From contig OY282455.1 of NCBI GenBank assembly GCA_958296195.1, positions 806,001-870,000 of the forward strand: a stretch of DNA of 64,000 nucleotides. Reading direction: 5' to 3'. The notes under the pieces are model-generated. The model ran no database searches. It was given only the letters and a program-made list of their open reading frames with translations, and was not told where the DNA came from. This DNA comes from an uncultured Pseudomonadales bacterium (GTDB lineage: Bacteria > Pseudomonadota > Gammaproteobacteria > Pseudomonadales > Azotimanducaceae). Positions 35,154 through 44,799 of the stretch are shown in pieces. Numbering within the stretch: the stretch's first letter is position 1; every line of letters starts with the position of its first letter. The translations under genes and the position numbers were made by a program.

Positions 35154-36275
35154 ATGCCCCGTCCTGTTGACAACCACCTGTGCCTGCTGGCCATTCTGCT
35201 GGCCGGATTGTGGGGCTGCGGTGCGCCAAGCCAGCCGCCCACCGGCCAGAGTGCGGCGCAGGAAGCCTCCGCGCCATCTCAACCTGAGCACGCTTGGAAG
35301 TGGAAGCTCATCACCACTTGGCCGAAGAACCTGCCGGGCGCCGGCCTTTCGGCGGAGCGTTTGGCGGAGCGGCTGCGGATGATGAGCAACGGCCGGCTGG
35401 ACATCAAGGTGTATGGCGCCGGGGAGTTGGTCGGCGCCTTTGAGGTCTTTGACGCCGTTTCCGCCGGCACCGCTGAAATGGGCCACGGCGCCTCCTACTA
35501 TTGGCGCGGCAAAATTCCCATCGCCGCCCTTTTCTCCACCGTGCCGTTCGGCATGACCGCTCAGGAGATGAACGCTTGGCTGCGCTACGGCGGCGGCTTG
35601 GCGCTTTGGCGGGAGCTCTATGCGCCCTTTGCCTTGGTGCCCTTCGTCGCCGGCAACACCGGTGTGCAGATGGCCGGCTGGTTCAACAAGGAAATCAGCT
35701 CCGTGGAGGACCTGAAAGGCCTGAAAATGCGCATTCCCGGCCTCGGCGGGGAGGCGTTTAACCGGGCCGGGGGGGTGCCCGTCAACGTGCCGGCCGGGGA
35801 GGTGTTCACGTCCCTGCAAACCGGCGTCATCGACGCCACGGAATGGATTGGCCCATACAACGACTTGGCCCTTGGCCTCTACACCGCCGGGAACTACTAC
35901 TACTACCCAGGCTGGCACGAACCAGGCACCACCCTTGAATTGATCGTCAACCAGCAAGCCTTGGAGTCCCTGCCGGCGGACCTGCAGGCAATGGTCGAGA
36001 CGGCGGCCCAAGCGGTCAATGACGACACCTTGGCGGACTACGTCGCCCACAGCCAAGCGGCCTTGGACACCTTGGTGAATGAGCATGGCGTGCAGTTGCG
36101 GCCCTTGCCCAAGGACGTGCTGGAGCATTTGCGGGCCGCGGCGCAAGGCGTGGTGGCGGAGGCCGCCGGCGAGGACGAACTGTCGCAGCGCATCTACGCC
36201 TCCTACATGGCCTTCGCAGAGCGGGCGCGGCGCTACACGGCGCTGACCGAGCAGGCGTACCTTGACATGCGCTGA
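35154..36275 (+). CDS. TRAP transporter substrate-binding lipoprotein (DctP family)
   Basis: Periplasmic or membrane-anchored solute receptor. From ATG 35154 the signal has a lipobox (LLAGLWGC, Cys22), so a lipoprotein is expected; an ATG at 35082 gives an overly long leader. The DctP fold is evident from WKWKLITTWPKNLPG, LKGLKMRIPGLGGEAF and GVIDATEWIGPYND. The close match to the keto-acid-binding (TakP-like) branch suggests a carboxylate ligand. No DctQ or DctM membrane subunits lie nearby, so it is an orphan. Its stop overlaps the start of an enoyl-CoA hydratase gene (TGATG). Confidence 0.85.
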   Translation: MPRPVDNHLCLLAILLAGLWGCGAPSQPPTGQSAAQEASAPSQPEHAWKWKLITTWPKNLPGAGLSAERLAERLRMMSNGRLDIKVYGAGELVGAFEVFDAVSAGTAEMGHGASYYWRGKIPIAALFSTVPFGMTAQEMNAWLRYGGGLALWRELYAPFALVPFVAGNTGVQMAGWFNKEISSVEDLKGLKMRIPGLGGEAFNRAGGVPVNVPAGEVFTSLQTGVIDATEWIGPYNDLALGLYTAGNYYYYPGWHEPGTTLELIVNQQALESLPADLQAMVETAAQAVNDDTLADYVAHSQAALDTLVNEHGVQLRPLPKDVLEHLRAAAQGVVAEAAGEDELSQRIYASYMAFAERARRYTALTEQAYLDMR

Positions 36276-37114
36276 TGGAGTTGAAAGCCACGCGCATGGA
36301 GAAGGCCGAGGGCGTCGGCACCCTTTGGCTGCACCGGCCGGCCCGCATGAACGCCTGGACCGGGCGCATGCACACGGAGTACCGCTGGTGCTTGGCGCAA
36401 CTGGACGCGGATGCGGAAGTCGGGGTCATCGTCATCACTGGCGCAGGGCGGGGCTTCTGCGTTGGCGGTGACGCCCAAGCCTTGGTCGGCCATGCGGAGC
36501 GGGGCCGCTACGACCCTGGTGTGCCGGCCCAGTTGGCGCAGCCGGGCTTTGGCGTCGCTCCGGAGTTTGATGCGGTCTTCGCTTGCCACTTCGGGTTGAG
36601 CAAGCCGGTCATCGCCGCCATCAACGGCCCCGCCGCCGGGGTTGGCTTGGCGCTGGCCTGCTTCACCGATCTGCGCTTCGCCGTTCCCGGCGCCAAGCTC
36701 AGCACCGCCCACGGCAAGCTGAACCTGCCGGCGGAGTACGGGCTTTCCTGGATGCTGCCTCGCTTGGCGGGTTTGGGGCGGGCGAACGACCTGTTGTTGA
36801 CCAGCCGTGTTTTCACTACCGACGAGGCGCATCGACTGGGCATCGTCAATGAACTGGTGGCCCCCGAAAAGCTGCTTGGCCGGGTGCGCGACTATGCGGC
36901 GAACCTAATGGAAAGCGTTTCCCCGAATTCACTCAAGCAAACCCGCTGGCAGATCTACCGAGACCTGCATAGGAACGCCGCTGCCGCCGTGCGCTCCTCG
37001 GAAGCCTTGGTGGATGAGATGATGGGAGAGCCGGACTATGCCGAAGGGGTGGCCGCGTTTTTGGAGAAGCGCCCGCCCCGCTGGACCGTTGCCAACCGCG
37101 CTGGGAGTCCGTAG
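36275..37114 (+). CDS. Enoyl-CoA hydratase/isomerase family protein
   Basis: A crotonase-fold protein of 279 residues. It shows TLWLHRPARMNAWTGRM, the oxyanion-hole segments GRGFCVGGDA and NGPAAGVGLALAC, and the catalytic-region Glu in LNLPAEYGLSW. The exact CoA substrate cannot be told from sequence; hydratase or isomerase activity in fatty-acid or aromatic catabolism is likely. The start codon overlaps the stop of the TRAP binding-protein gene, suggesting shared regulation with solute uptake. Confidence 0.85.
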   Translation: MELKATRMEKAEGVGTLWLHRPARMNAWTGRMHTEYRWCLAQLDADAEVGVIVITGAGRGFCVGGDAQALVGHAERGRYDPGVPAQLAQPGFGVAPEFDAVFACHFGLSKPVIAAINGPAAGVGLALACFTDLRFAVPGAKLSTAHGKLNLPAEYGLSWMLPRLAGLGRANDLLLTSRVFTTDEAHRLGIVNELVAPEKLLGRVRDYAANLMESVSPNSLKQTRWQIYRDLHRNAAAAVRSSEALVDEMMGEPDYAEGVAAFLEKRPPRWTVANRAGSP

Positions 37115-37328
37115 CTGTCGGTCTCGGTGATTGCGCTTTTCAATGCCCATGCCCCCGCAACCATGCCGTTAGCGACCCCTTTGGTCGCCAATGCAGTGAC
37201 ACTGGCTCAAAAAACCCAACTAGCCGGAATCCGGCGTAGTTGCCGCTGCCCATGAAGAAGTTGCATCGACCGAGCGCCGGATGCCCCGTGCTAGCATCTG
37301 CTGCGACCCATTCTTGAAGATTCCGCAT

Positions 37329-38750
37329 TTGACGGTCTTGCAGCTACCCTCCCTTAAGAACCTCCATGTAGTGGTGGTCGGTGACCTCATGCTGGACCGC
37401 TATTGGCATGGGGACGCTGGGCGCATTTCGCCGGAGGCGCCGGTGCCGGTAGTGGCGGTGGACAGGGTGGAGGACTATCCGGGGGGCGCCGCCAACGTCG
37501 CCTTGAACGTGGCCAGCCTTGGGGCGCGATGCACCTTGCTCGGCTGCGTGGGGCGGGATGCGGCAGGGACGGCGCTACGGAGCATTCTGGAGGTGGCCGG
37601 CGTAAATTGCGACTTCGTTGAGGCCGACCACTGGGCCACCATCCAAAAGGTTCGGGTGGTCAGCCGCCAACAGCAGTTGCTGCGCAGTGATTTTGAGACG
37701 CCCCTGCCGGCCGGGGCAGCCGCAGCCTTGGCGGCCAAGCTGCCGGCCCATCTGCCGAATGCGGCGGCGCTGATCCTTAGCGACTACGACAAGGGTGCAT
37801 TGGCCTTGCCAGCCGGCTTGGTTGAGGCTGGCAGGAAGGCTGGCGCGGCGGTTGTGGTGGACCCTAAATTCAAGCCGTTCAGCGCCTATGCCGGTGCTAG
37901 CCTGTTGAAGCCCAACCAGCGGGAGTTCAGCGCCGCTGTTGGTGATGCTGGCGATGTCCAAGCGCTTGGCGAACAGGCGCAATCCTTGTGCAAGGAGCTT
38001 GGCATCGGCGCCTTGGTGGTTACCGCCGGGGCCGGTGGCATGACGGTGGTGGATGGCGGCCAGGTCAGGCACCTGCCGGCGCATCCGGTGGAAGTCTATG
38101 ACGTCACCGGCGCCGGGGACACGGCGGCGGCGGTGCTTGGCGTGGCGGCCGGCCTTGGCTGGTCGCCGCTGGACAGTGCCCGCTTGGCCAATGCGGCCGC
38201 CTCCCTAGTCGTGGCCAAGGCCGGCACTTCCGCGGTCAGCGGCCCGGAACTGGCCTACGCCGCCGCCCAAGCTAGCATCGACCGCGGCGCCGTGACCCAA
38301 GACCAACTCTTGCTGGCCGTGGCCGCCGCCCGCCAAGCCGGGGAGAAGGTCGTCTTCACCAACGGCTGCTTCGACATCCTGCACGCCGGCCATGTCGCTT
38401 ATCTGGAGCAGGCCCGCCGCCTCGGTGACCGTCTGCTCGTGGCCGTCAACGACGACGCCTCCGTCGCCCGCCTCAAGGGTCCGCATCGCCCGATAAACCC
38501 CCTGCCCCGCCGCCTGCAGGTGCTGGCCGGCCTGAAGTCCGTTGATTGGGTGGTCAGCTTCTCCGAAGACACCCCGGAAGCCCTAATCTCCCTCGTGCGC
38601 CCGGACGTGCTGGCCAAGGGCGGCGACTACCGCCGCGACCAAGTAGTGGGCGCCGACTTGGTCACCGCCTACGGCGGCGCAGTGGAGGTTCTGGGACTGG
38701 TCGAGGACTGCTCCACCACCGCGGTTCTGGATGGGCTTGGGAAGGACTAA
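37329..38750 (+). CDS. hldE: Bifunctional heptose-7-phosphate kinase / heptose-1-phosphate adenylyltransferase HldE
   Basis: Makes ADP-heptose for the lipopolysaccharide inner core. The N-terminal PfkB kinase domain shows VVVGDLMLDRYWHGDAGRIS and the catalytic VTGAGDTAAAV. The C-terminal cytidylyltransferase-fold domain shows FTNGCFDILHAGHVAYLEQA. TTG 37329 (MTVLQLPSLKNLHVV) gives 473 residues, close to E. coli's 477. An in-frame ATG at 37281 would add 16 residues without homology and cannot be excluded. The gene implies a heptose-containing LPS, as does waaA nearby. Confidence 0.94.
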   Translation: MTVLQLPSLKNLHVVVVGDLMLDRYWHGDAGRISPEAPVPVVAVDRVEDYPGGAANVALNVASLGARCTLLGCVGRDAAGTALRSILEVAGVNCDFVEADHWATIQKVRVVSRQQQLLRSDFETPLPAGAAAALAAKLPAHLPNAAALILSDYDKGALALPAGLVEAGRKAGAAVVVDPKFKPFSAYAGASLLKPNQREFSAAVGDAGDVQALGEQAQSLCKELGIGALVVTAGAGGMTVVDGGQVRHLPAHPVEVYDVTGAGDTAAAVLGVAAGLGWSPLDSARLANAAASLVVAKAGTSAVSGPELAYAAAQASIDRGAVTQDQLLLAVAAARQAGEKVVFTNGCFDILHAGHVAYLEQARRLGDRLLVAVNDDASVARLKGPHRPINPLPRRLQVLAGLKSVDWVVSFSEDTPEALISLVRPDVLAKGGDYRRDQVVGADLVTAYGGAVEVLGLVEDCSTTAVLDGLGKD

Positions 38751-38963
38751 GGCCGCCCTCTGCGGGCGCTATTCGCTTTCGCCGCAGACTGAACTAGTCC
38801 GCCGTTTTGGAAAAGTGACTTCTTAGTTCGCGCTCCCCCGCTTGCTGTCTTGGTAGGGGAAGGGGTGCGGCACATGCCCGCGAATCATGAGCGCTTCCCG
38901 CCTCGTTTCATGCAACAGACCATTTCCGGGCGCTGCGTTTGGCAAGCACTGATTGTAGCTGCC

Positions 38964-39731
38964 CTAAGCATTGTTGTCAGCCGACAGCAGCCGGGCGTTT
39001 TCCGCCAAGTGATCCGAGTTTAGGGTGCCGACCACGATGCTGGTTACGCCGGGGTGGGCGGCGATGGTTGGCAGGTCGGTGGGTTGCCCTTGGCCGCTGT
39101 TGAGGGCTTTTTTGATCAACACGCCGCAGCCTTGGGCGTGGGCTTCTTGGATTAACGTCGCTTCTGTGTGGTTGGCGGCGTTCAGGGTGGCCATTAGAAC
39201 GTCCGCGCCGGCTGCCAGGGCCGCTCTGCCGCCGGCGGGGGACTTGTTGGACAGCCCTATGGCGCGGATTAGGCCCTGGGCCTTTAGGTCAGCGAGGCGG
39301 TCTAGTGCGCCGAACTCTTGGATGATGCGCTCGTCCTCGCCGTTGGAGTGGATGAGCACCACGTCCAGATGGTCCGTGCGCAGGCGCTTTAGGGAACGCT
39401 GCACGCTCCGGGTGATGTGCTCCGGGGTGAAGTTGTAGGTGGATTGGGCTCCGTCGAACTCCTCACCGGTCTTGGTTACGAGCACCCAATGGCGGCGCTG
39501 CCCGGCCAGCAATTCGCCTAGGCGGGCCTCGCTGCCGCCGTAGGCGGGGGCTGTGTCCAGCAGATTGACGCCGATAGCGCGGGCGGCGTCCAGCAATCGT
39601 TTGGCCTCGGCCAGCGTCGGCAGGTCGAAGGGCGTGGTGTACTTGAGGCCGCGGTTGCGGCCCAGCTTCACCGTGCCGAGACCGAGCAAAGATGCCTCGA
39701 TGCCAATCTTGCCCAAAACCCGGCGTTCCAT
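38964..39731 (-). CDS. Aldo/keto reductase family oxidoreductase
   Basis: An NADPH-type TIM-barrel reductase of 255 residues from ATG 39731. Tetrad residues are visible: Asp and Tyr in NLLDTAPAYGGSEARLGELL, Lys in VLVTKTG, and His in LDVVLIHSNG. The cofactor-end signature is TSIVVGTLNSDHL. It lies 4 bp after the FAD oxidoreductase gene on the same strand, so the two form an operon. The substrate is unknown. Confidence 0.85.
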   Translation of the reverse strand: MERRVLGKIGIEASLLGLGTVKLGRNRGLKYTTPFDLPTLAEAKRLLDAARAIGVNLLDTAPAYGGSEARLGELLAGQRRHWVLVTKTGEEFDGAQSTYNFTPEHITRSVQRSLKRLRTDHLDVVLIHSNGEDERIIQEFGALDRLADLKAQGLIRAIGLSNKSPAGGRAALAAGADVLMATLNAANHTEATLIQEAHAQGCGVLIKKALNSGQGQPTDLPTIAAHPGVTSIVVGTLNSDHLAENARLLSADNNA

Positions 39732-39735
39732 CGCT

Positions 39736-40917
39736 TCAATTGTCCCAGGGCGGAGCGGCAATCGTTGCGGCGGGCAGATCAAGAATGGGCGGAGCGGGAT
39801 GTTCGGGTGCCGGCATCAGGCGGAGCACTTGGTCGCCGAGGGTGGGCGCCAAGCAGAGCTTGGTGGGCCAGCAGACGATGCAACTGTCCTGGGCTTGGGC
39901 AAAGGCTTGGTCCGGGCGGCGGTTTCCGGGCTGCCGCGGTTCGGCGCGATCGATGCGGAAGCTGACGACCTGTGCTTTGCGCCAGTCCAGCCACGGCAGG
40001 CAAGCCTCCAGTTCACGGCGGGCGTGGCGGCGCTGTTCGGCGGCGCTGCGGTTGACGCCATCGGTGGCTAGCTGGCCGCCTAGGGACCAAAGCCATTTCC
40101 GGCTGCCGTGCGCATCGGCGCCGTCGGGATGGCTGGTGATGGTCAGCCGCGGTTCGGGGCGCTGGAGGCCGGTTAGGCAGTGGCCGAAAAACGCGCCGCT
40201 GCCGGAGTTTCTAACGACCACTTGATGCAGGGGCCGCCGTTGCATCGCCACCGGAATGCGCAGGCGACGCAGCAGGGCGTCGTTGCCGGCTCCAGCGGCC
40301 AAAATCAAGCGGTTGCAGACCAACTTGGCGCTTCCCAAGTCGATGCTGGCGCGGTCCTGCTGCAACTCAATGTTGGTTTGCGGTGCCATTTGATGGATAT
40401 GGGGTGCGCCAAGGGCGGCCAAGCGCTCTACCAGGCTGACCGGGTCCAGCACGAAATCATCCAAGCGATAGACTGCGCCCCTGTCCTTGAAGGCGCTGGC
40501 GGGCAGGAAGGCCGGAAACTCCTGGGGCCGCAGCCGGCAAGTCCGCCCATGCACCAGCTTGCTGGCGAAAAAGGCGGCGAGTTTTCCGGCAGTGCTGTCT
40601 TGGGTGAAGAAGTGGAAGCAATCGCTTAAGGGCTGCAGCGGAGTCAAATCAACCTCCCCGGTGCCGGCAAGGCAAGCCCGCCAGCGAGCCGGCATTTGCG
40701 CGATGGCCTCGCTGGCCGCGGGGAGGGCGCCGCCAAGAGCGTATTTCAGGCCGCCGTGGACCAGCCCTTGGGAGGCGAGCGTTTGGCCGCCCCCCAAGCG
40801 CCTGGACTCCAACAACAGAGCGCCGTAGCCCGCGCCGCTCAGGACGTTTAAAAGCCATAGTCCGGCAATGCCGCCGCCGATGATGGCGGCGTCGCTATGG
40901 ATGGTGGTGGTTGCCAT
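39736..40917 (-). CDS. FAD-dependent oxidoreductase (DAO family)
   Basis: A 393-residue flavoprotein. The dinucleotide fold is AAIIGGGIAGLWLLNVL near the N-terminus, followed by GGGQTLASQGLVHGG, a pattern of glycerol-3-P-dehydrogenase/D-amino-acid-oxidase-like enzymes. The C-terminus is Pro/Ala-rich and unconserved. The start at ATG 40917 aligns with the family; the frame is open further upstream. It is divergent from waaA (95-bp gap) and probably co-transcribed with the aldo/keto reductase. The substrate is not predictable. Confidence 0.8.
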   Translation of the reverse strand: MATTTIHSDAAIIGGGIAGLWLLNVLSGAGYGALLLESRRLGGGQTLASQGLVHGGLKYALGGALPAASEAIAQMPARWRACLAGTGEVDLTPLQPLSDCFHFFTQDSTAGKLAAFFASKLVHGRTCRLRPQEFPAFLPASAFKDRGAVYRLDDFVLDPVSLVERLAALGAPHIHQMAPQTNIELQQDRASIDLGSAKLVCNRLILAAGAGNDALLRRLRIPVAMQRRPLHQVVVRNSGSGAFFGHCLTGLQRPEPRLTITSHPDGADAHGSRKWLWSLGGQLATDGVNRSAAEQRRHARRELEACLPWLDWRKAQVVSFRIDRAEPRQPGNRRPDQAFAQAQDSCIVCWPTKLCLAPTLGDQVLRLMPAPEHPAPPILDLPAATIAAPPWDN

Positions 40918-41012
40918 AATTGCAGCCGGGAAGTTATCCGCTATGGTGCGTCCCGACAAGCCCAGCATTCCTGCGGGTGCGTCGGCCCACTATTGGGAAT
41001 CTCGCGTTAGCA

Positions 41013-42410
41013 GTGTTCAAGCTGATCTACAAAGTGCTGCTCTGGCTGGCCCTGCCATTCATCCTGTTGCGGCTTTGGTGGCGGGGGCGGCGGGAGCCGG
41101 GCTATCGGGAGGGCCTTGGCGCCCGATTCGGTCGTCCGCCGCCGGATGTGCCCGTGCATCCTGTTTGGTTCCACGCCGTCTCGGCTGGGGAGACCATCGC
41201 ATGTGTGCCCATAGTTCAGGCATTGGCGGCGGAGCATCCGGCCGTGCCGTTCCTCATCACCACCATGACGCCTACGGGTGCGGTGGAGGCGCGGCGGCGG
41301 CTGGGCGGGGTGGTCGCGCATTGCTATGCGCCATACGACTACGCCTTTGCGGTGCGCGGGTTCTTGGACAAGGTGCAGCCGAGGCTGCTGGTGCTGGTGG
41401 AGACGGAGCTTTGGCCCAATCTCATTGACGAAGCCCGTCGGCGGGGGGTCCTTGTGGTGGTGGTCAATGCACGTCTTTCGGAACGGGCGGCGCGCGCCTA
41501 CAGCAGGTTTCCCGGTTTGACGCGAACGTTGCTGCGGCAGGTGGCGCTGATCGCCTGTCAATATCCCGACCAAGCCCGGCGGTTTGTGGCGCTGGGCGCG
41601 GACCCGGCTGCGGTGCATACCTTGGGCAGCGTCAAGTTCGACGCCGCCCCGCCGCCGGACCATGAGCAGGCCGTGACCCGGCTGCGCCATGAGCTTCATT
41701 TGCATGGCCGGCCAGTTTGGATTGCCGCGAGCACCCATCCGGGCGAGGACGAGATCGTTCTGGACGCCCACCTGAAAGTGCTTGAACACTCTCCAAACGC
41801 CTGCCTGCTGCTTGTTCCCCGGCATCCGGTGCGGGCTGAGTCGGTCAAGGTGTTGGCGGAACGCCGGGCGCTGCGGGTGATCTTGTTGACGGATGGCGGT
41901 GGGGGCGGGGCGCTCCCTCCATTGGCGGCGGTGCAGGGCTCTGCCGCCTTGCTGCGGGCGGGGGTTGGGGAATCCGCTGCGCTGCCAATGGGTGGTGGGG
42001 CCGAACAAGGCGTTGGCGGGAGCGATACGGCCAATGTCTTGGTGGTGGGCGCAATGGGCCTCTTGCAAACCCTTTACGGACTGTCCGCAGTGGCCTTCAT
42101 CGGCGGCAGCTTGGTGCCCAAGGGTGGCCACAACCCAATTGAAGCGGCGCTCTGCGCCCAACCCTTGTTGATGGGGCCGGCGGTGTTCAACTTCGTTGAA
42201 GTAACGGCGGCTTTCGCCGCGGCGGATTGCTTGACCACTGTAGCGAATGCATCGGAACTTGCCCAAGCCGTGCTCGCCGATCTTGAAGACGAAGAGCTCC
42301 GCCAAGCCGCCGGCCAGCGAGCGCTGCAGGTTGTTAAGGCCAACAGCGGTGCGACTGAACGGCTGCTAAGCCTGCTGCGCGGGACGCTGGAGGGAACGGA
42401 TTTGAGGTGA
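41013..42410 (+). CDS. waaA: 3-deoxy-D-manno-octulosonic acid (Kdo) transferase
   Basis: Transfers Kdo from CMP-Kdo to lipid IVA at the inner membrane. GTG 41013 gives an N-terminal membrane anchor (KLIYKVLLWLALPFILLRLWWRG) like E. coli WaaA. Conserved blocks are HAVSAGETIACVPIVQAL, TTMTPTGA, METELWPNL-like VETELWPNLIDEARRRG and FIGGSLVPKGGHNPIEAA. A glycine/alanine-rich insert of about 40 residues, absent from E. coli, lies between the VPRHP and VVGAMG blocks. A TTG at 40920 would add 31 unconserved residues. Confidence 0.93.
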   Translation: MFKLIYKVLLWLALPFILLRLWWRGRREPGYREGLGARFGRPPPDVPVHPVWFHAVSAGETIACVPIVQALAAEHPAVPFLITTMTPTGAVEARRRLGGVVAHCYAPYDYAFAVRGFLDKVQPRLLVLVETELWPNLIDEARRRGVLVVVVNARLSERAARAYSRFPGLTRTLLRQVALIACQYPDQARRFVALGADPAAVHTLGSVKFDAAPPPDHEQAVTRLRHELHLHGRPVWIAASTHPGEDEIVLDAHLKVLEHSPNACLLLVPRHPVRAESVKVLAERRALRVILLTDGGGGGALPPLAAVQGSAALLRAGVGESAALPMGGGAEQGVGGSDTANVLVVGAMGLLQTLYGLSAVAFIGGSLVPKGGHNPIEAALCAQPLLMGPAVFNFVEVTAAFAAADCLTTVANASELAQAVLADLEDEELRQAAGQRALQVVKANSGATERLLSLLRGTLEGTDLR

Positions 42411-42512
42411 CCCTAGCAGCCTTCCGCCTGACGAATTTCCTTGAAATGCGTTTTTTCGCTGCACAGCGTCTTGGTGCGCTCTGCATTGTCGGGGGCGGGT
42501 CTGCGGCGAACA

Positions 42513-43976
42513 CTACTGGCTGAGCAGCGGTTTCCCTCGCGTTACCGGGTTGGTTGCATCGGTGAACTGGTTGACCTCCATGAGGTCGGTTTCGGCCAAG
42601 CCACCGGCGGCCTGCTTCAGGAGCATCAGATCCGTGACGTAGTTGTAGCGGGAGTCCGCGTAGTCAAACTGCGATGCGTACAGCCGTTGCTGGGCCAGCA
42701 GCACATCGACGATGTTGCGGGTGCCCACCTCATAGCCGGTTTCCGTGGCCTCCAAGGCGGACTGGCTGGAGGCGATGGCCTTCAAACGGGCACCCACCCG
42801 CACCACGTCCGTAGCCACTGCCGCGAACAGGTTGCGCGTGTCCCGGGTGACGGTGAGTTGCTGGTTCAGGAGTTCCTGTCGGGCTTGCTCCGCCAAGTAC
42901 CTGGCTTCCTTGGCCTTGGCGTGGGTGAAGCCGCCTTGGTAGATGGGCAGGTTGAAGGTCAGCGCATAGGTGGTGGTTTCGATCTTGTCGCCTAGGAACG
43001 ACGGCCCGCCGGTGGCAAATCGGTTGTGGGTGACCGCGCCGTCAATTGTGGGCCAATGGCCGGCGCGGCGGGCGGCTAGCGTGCGATTGGCGGCTTGCAA
43101 CTGCGCCTTGGCGGCGAGGATGTTGTGGTTGGTCTCCAAGGCCGTGGCGACCCATTGCTCCTCATCTTGGGGATTCGGGTTGACGATGGGCAGGGAATCC
43201 GAGATTCGGTCCAGGCTTTCGTAGTGGGTGCCGCTGACCGTCTCCAGTATTTCAAAGAAAACGTGCAGGTCACCGTCCGCCTGAATGCGGGCGACCGCCG
43301 AGTTGTCGTAGGCGGCTTGGGCCTCCAGCACGTCCGTGATGGCCACCAGCCCCACTTCAAACCTCTGCTGCACCTGCTCCAACTGACGCTTCACGGCGGT
43401 TTCCTGAGCTTGACTGGCCTCCAAGCGGTCCTTGGCGCGGAGCACGTTCAGATAGGAGCGCACCACCCGCACGATCAAGTCTTGGTCCGTGGCTTTCAGA
43501 CCGGATTCGGCGGCCGCCACGGTGGAGGCGGCGCTTCTCAGGTCGTGCCAAGCGCTTAGGTTGACGATGGGCTGGTTTAGCTGCACCTGCCAAACGTGCT
43601 CGTTGTAGATTTGGTCCGGGATGTCCACCACTTGGCCGAACGTTGGGCTGGCCGGATTGACGTCCAGCATCGGAGGCACCGGGAAAGATCGCTTGTTCTT
43701 GCTGGTGGAGCCGCTTAGATTCAGCCGCGGCAGCAGCCCGGCCCGGGCCTGGGGTACCAGTTGCCGCCGAGCTTGGTAGCCGGCTTGCGCAGCGCTGAGC
43801 ACCGGATCGTTCCTTTTGGCGTCCGCGTAGGCGTCCGCAAGGTTGACCGCCGCTGTCGGCCCTGTTTGCACGAGGGCCAAGCCGCTGACGACGAATTGCA
43901 GCAGATGGCGATGCGCCCGCCAACGGCCGGCGGGAGGGGAGTTCGGCTGGGGATGCATTGGGGCTGAAGGCGTCAT
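42513..43976 (-). CDS. tolC: TolC-family outer membrane efflux/secretion protein
   Basis: Trimeric outer-membrane tunnel for drug efflux and type I secretion. The 487 residues have an N-terminal signal region, then the duplicated OEP repeats: NLADAYADAKRNDPVLSAAQAGYQA and RFEVGLVAITDVLEAQAAYD in the first half, and YEVGTRNIVDVLLAQQRLY in the second. It faces the yqiB-parE genes, reproducing the E. coli tolC neighbourhood. The start may be ATG 43976 or the ATG six codons later. Confidence 0.93.
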   Translation of the reverse strand: MTPSAPMHPQPNSPPAGRWRAHRHLLQFVVSGLALVQTGPTAAVNLADAYADAKRNDPVLSAAQAGYQARRQLVPQARAGLLPRLNLSGSTSKNKRSFPVPPMLDVNPASPTFGQVVDIPDQIYNEHVWQVQLNQPIVNLSAWHDLRSAASTVAAAESGLKATDQDLIVRVVRSYLNVLRAKDRLEASQAQETAVKRQLEQVQQRFEVGLVAITDVLEAQAAYDNSAVARIQADGDLHVFFEILETVSGTHYESLDRISDSLPIVNPNPQDEEQWVATALETNHNILAAKAQLQAANRTLAARRAGHWPTIDGAVTHNRFATGGPSFLGDKIETTTYALTFNLPIYQGGFTHAKAKEARYLAEQARQELLNQQLTVTRDTRNLFAAVATDVVRVGARLKAIASSQSALEATETGYEVGTRNIVDVLLAQQRLYASQFDYADSRYNYVTDLMLLKQAAGGLAETDLMEVNQFTDATNPVTRGKPLLSQ

Positions 43977-44242
43977 GAGTTGGCTGCATTTCTCGACAGA
44001 GGGCGGGAAGTTTAGCAGAGCGACGGGCGGATGGCTTAGAGGCGCCCGACGAACGGGCTACCCTCCTCAAGCCAAAGGCGTCTAAGCTATGCGTCCAGCG
44101 CCTTCGTTGTTTGGCTGGTTCGCCTCTGCGGTTCGGCTTGAATGCAGGGGCAGCTTGGTTCGGCACTGGCGTTGCCGGCATGGGTTGGTATATTCGGCGC
44201 TTGGAGTTGGCGGGAACGACCAGGAGCGCCATTGGGGGCCGC

Positions 44243-44737
44243 ATGGCTAATCGGGATGCACTTTTTGGCGTGTTGGACAACAGGGGAATGAACCGCAAGG
44301 CGGGCAATTACAACATTGATTTGGCGGCGCACATGGCGGAATGCGACGCCAATTATCTGCGCGTGATGCTGCTGTTCCCGCAGTTGCATGAACAGGACGC
44401 CGTCGCCGTCGGCGTCAACTTGGCCGGCCGCCGCACGGTGGTGTCCGTTGAAGTGGCGCAGCGCAACCGCTACACCACCGTCATTCGGCTGCGCCAATCG
44501 CCGGAGGCGCCTTGGGGCGTGAGTCCGCTGTTCTGCGTGCGGCTCTACCACGACCTCGCCTGCGCTGAAGTGATGGAGTATCAGTGCGCCCGCCGCTTCA
44601 ACGCCGTTTACGCCTACCCGAACGCGGACATGAGGCATCCCGACGAAAAGGCGCAAATCAATCGGCTATTGGGGGAATTTCTCTCTTGCTGCCTAAGCTG
44701 CGGTGTGGTTGTACACGAACCTGCGCTCATGAACTGA
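44243..44737 (+). CDS. yqiB: DUF1249 family protein (YqiB-like)
   Basis: A 164-residue protein of the YqiB/DUF1249 family, of unknown biochemical role. It shows YNIDLAAHMAECDANYLRVM, RYTTVIRLRQ, VRLYHDLACAEVMEYQ and YPNADMRHPDEKAQINRLLGEFL. ATG 44243 matches the family start; the frame is open to 44111 without homology. It sits between tolC and parE as in E. coli, but nudF, cpdA and yqiA, which accompany it there, are absent. Confidence 0.85.
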   Translation: MANRDALFGVLDNRGMNRKAGNYNIDLAAHMAECDANYLRVMLLFPQLHEQDAVAVGVNLAGRRTVVSVEVAQRNRYTTVIRLRQSPEAPWGVSPLFCVRLYHDLACAEVMEYQCARRFNAVYAYPNADMRHPDEKAQINRLLGEFLSCCLSCGVVVHEPALMN

Positions 44738-44799
44738 TGCGCGGCCTCGCCAAGCGCCTCCCGCAACGCAAGGCACACTAGGGGCATCGAGTTTCGGCC

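Noticed and set aside
37150-37180. GCGACC/GGTCGC hairpin between the enoyl-CoA hydratase and hldE genes
   Set aside because: Stem present but no T-run on either strand, so terminator function is not supported.
38753-38769. Possible terminator hairpin after hldE (CGCCC/GGGCG)
   Set aside because: Five-base stem without a T-run; too weak to report as a feature.
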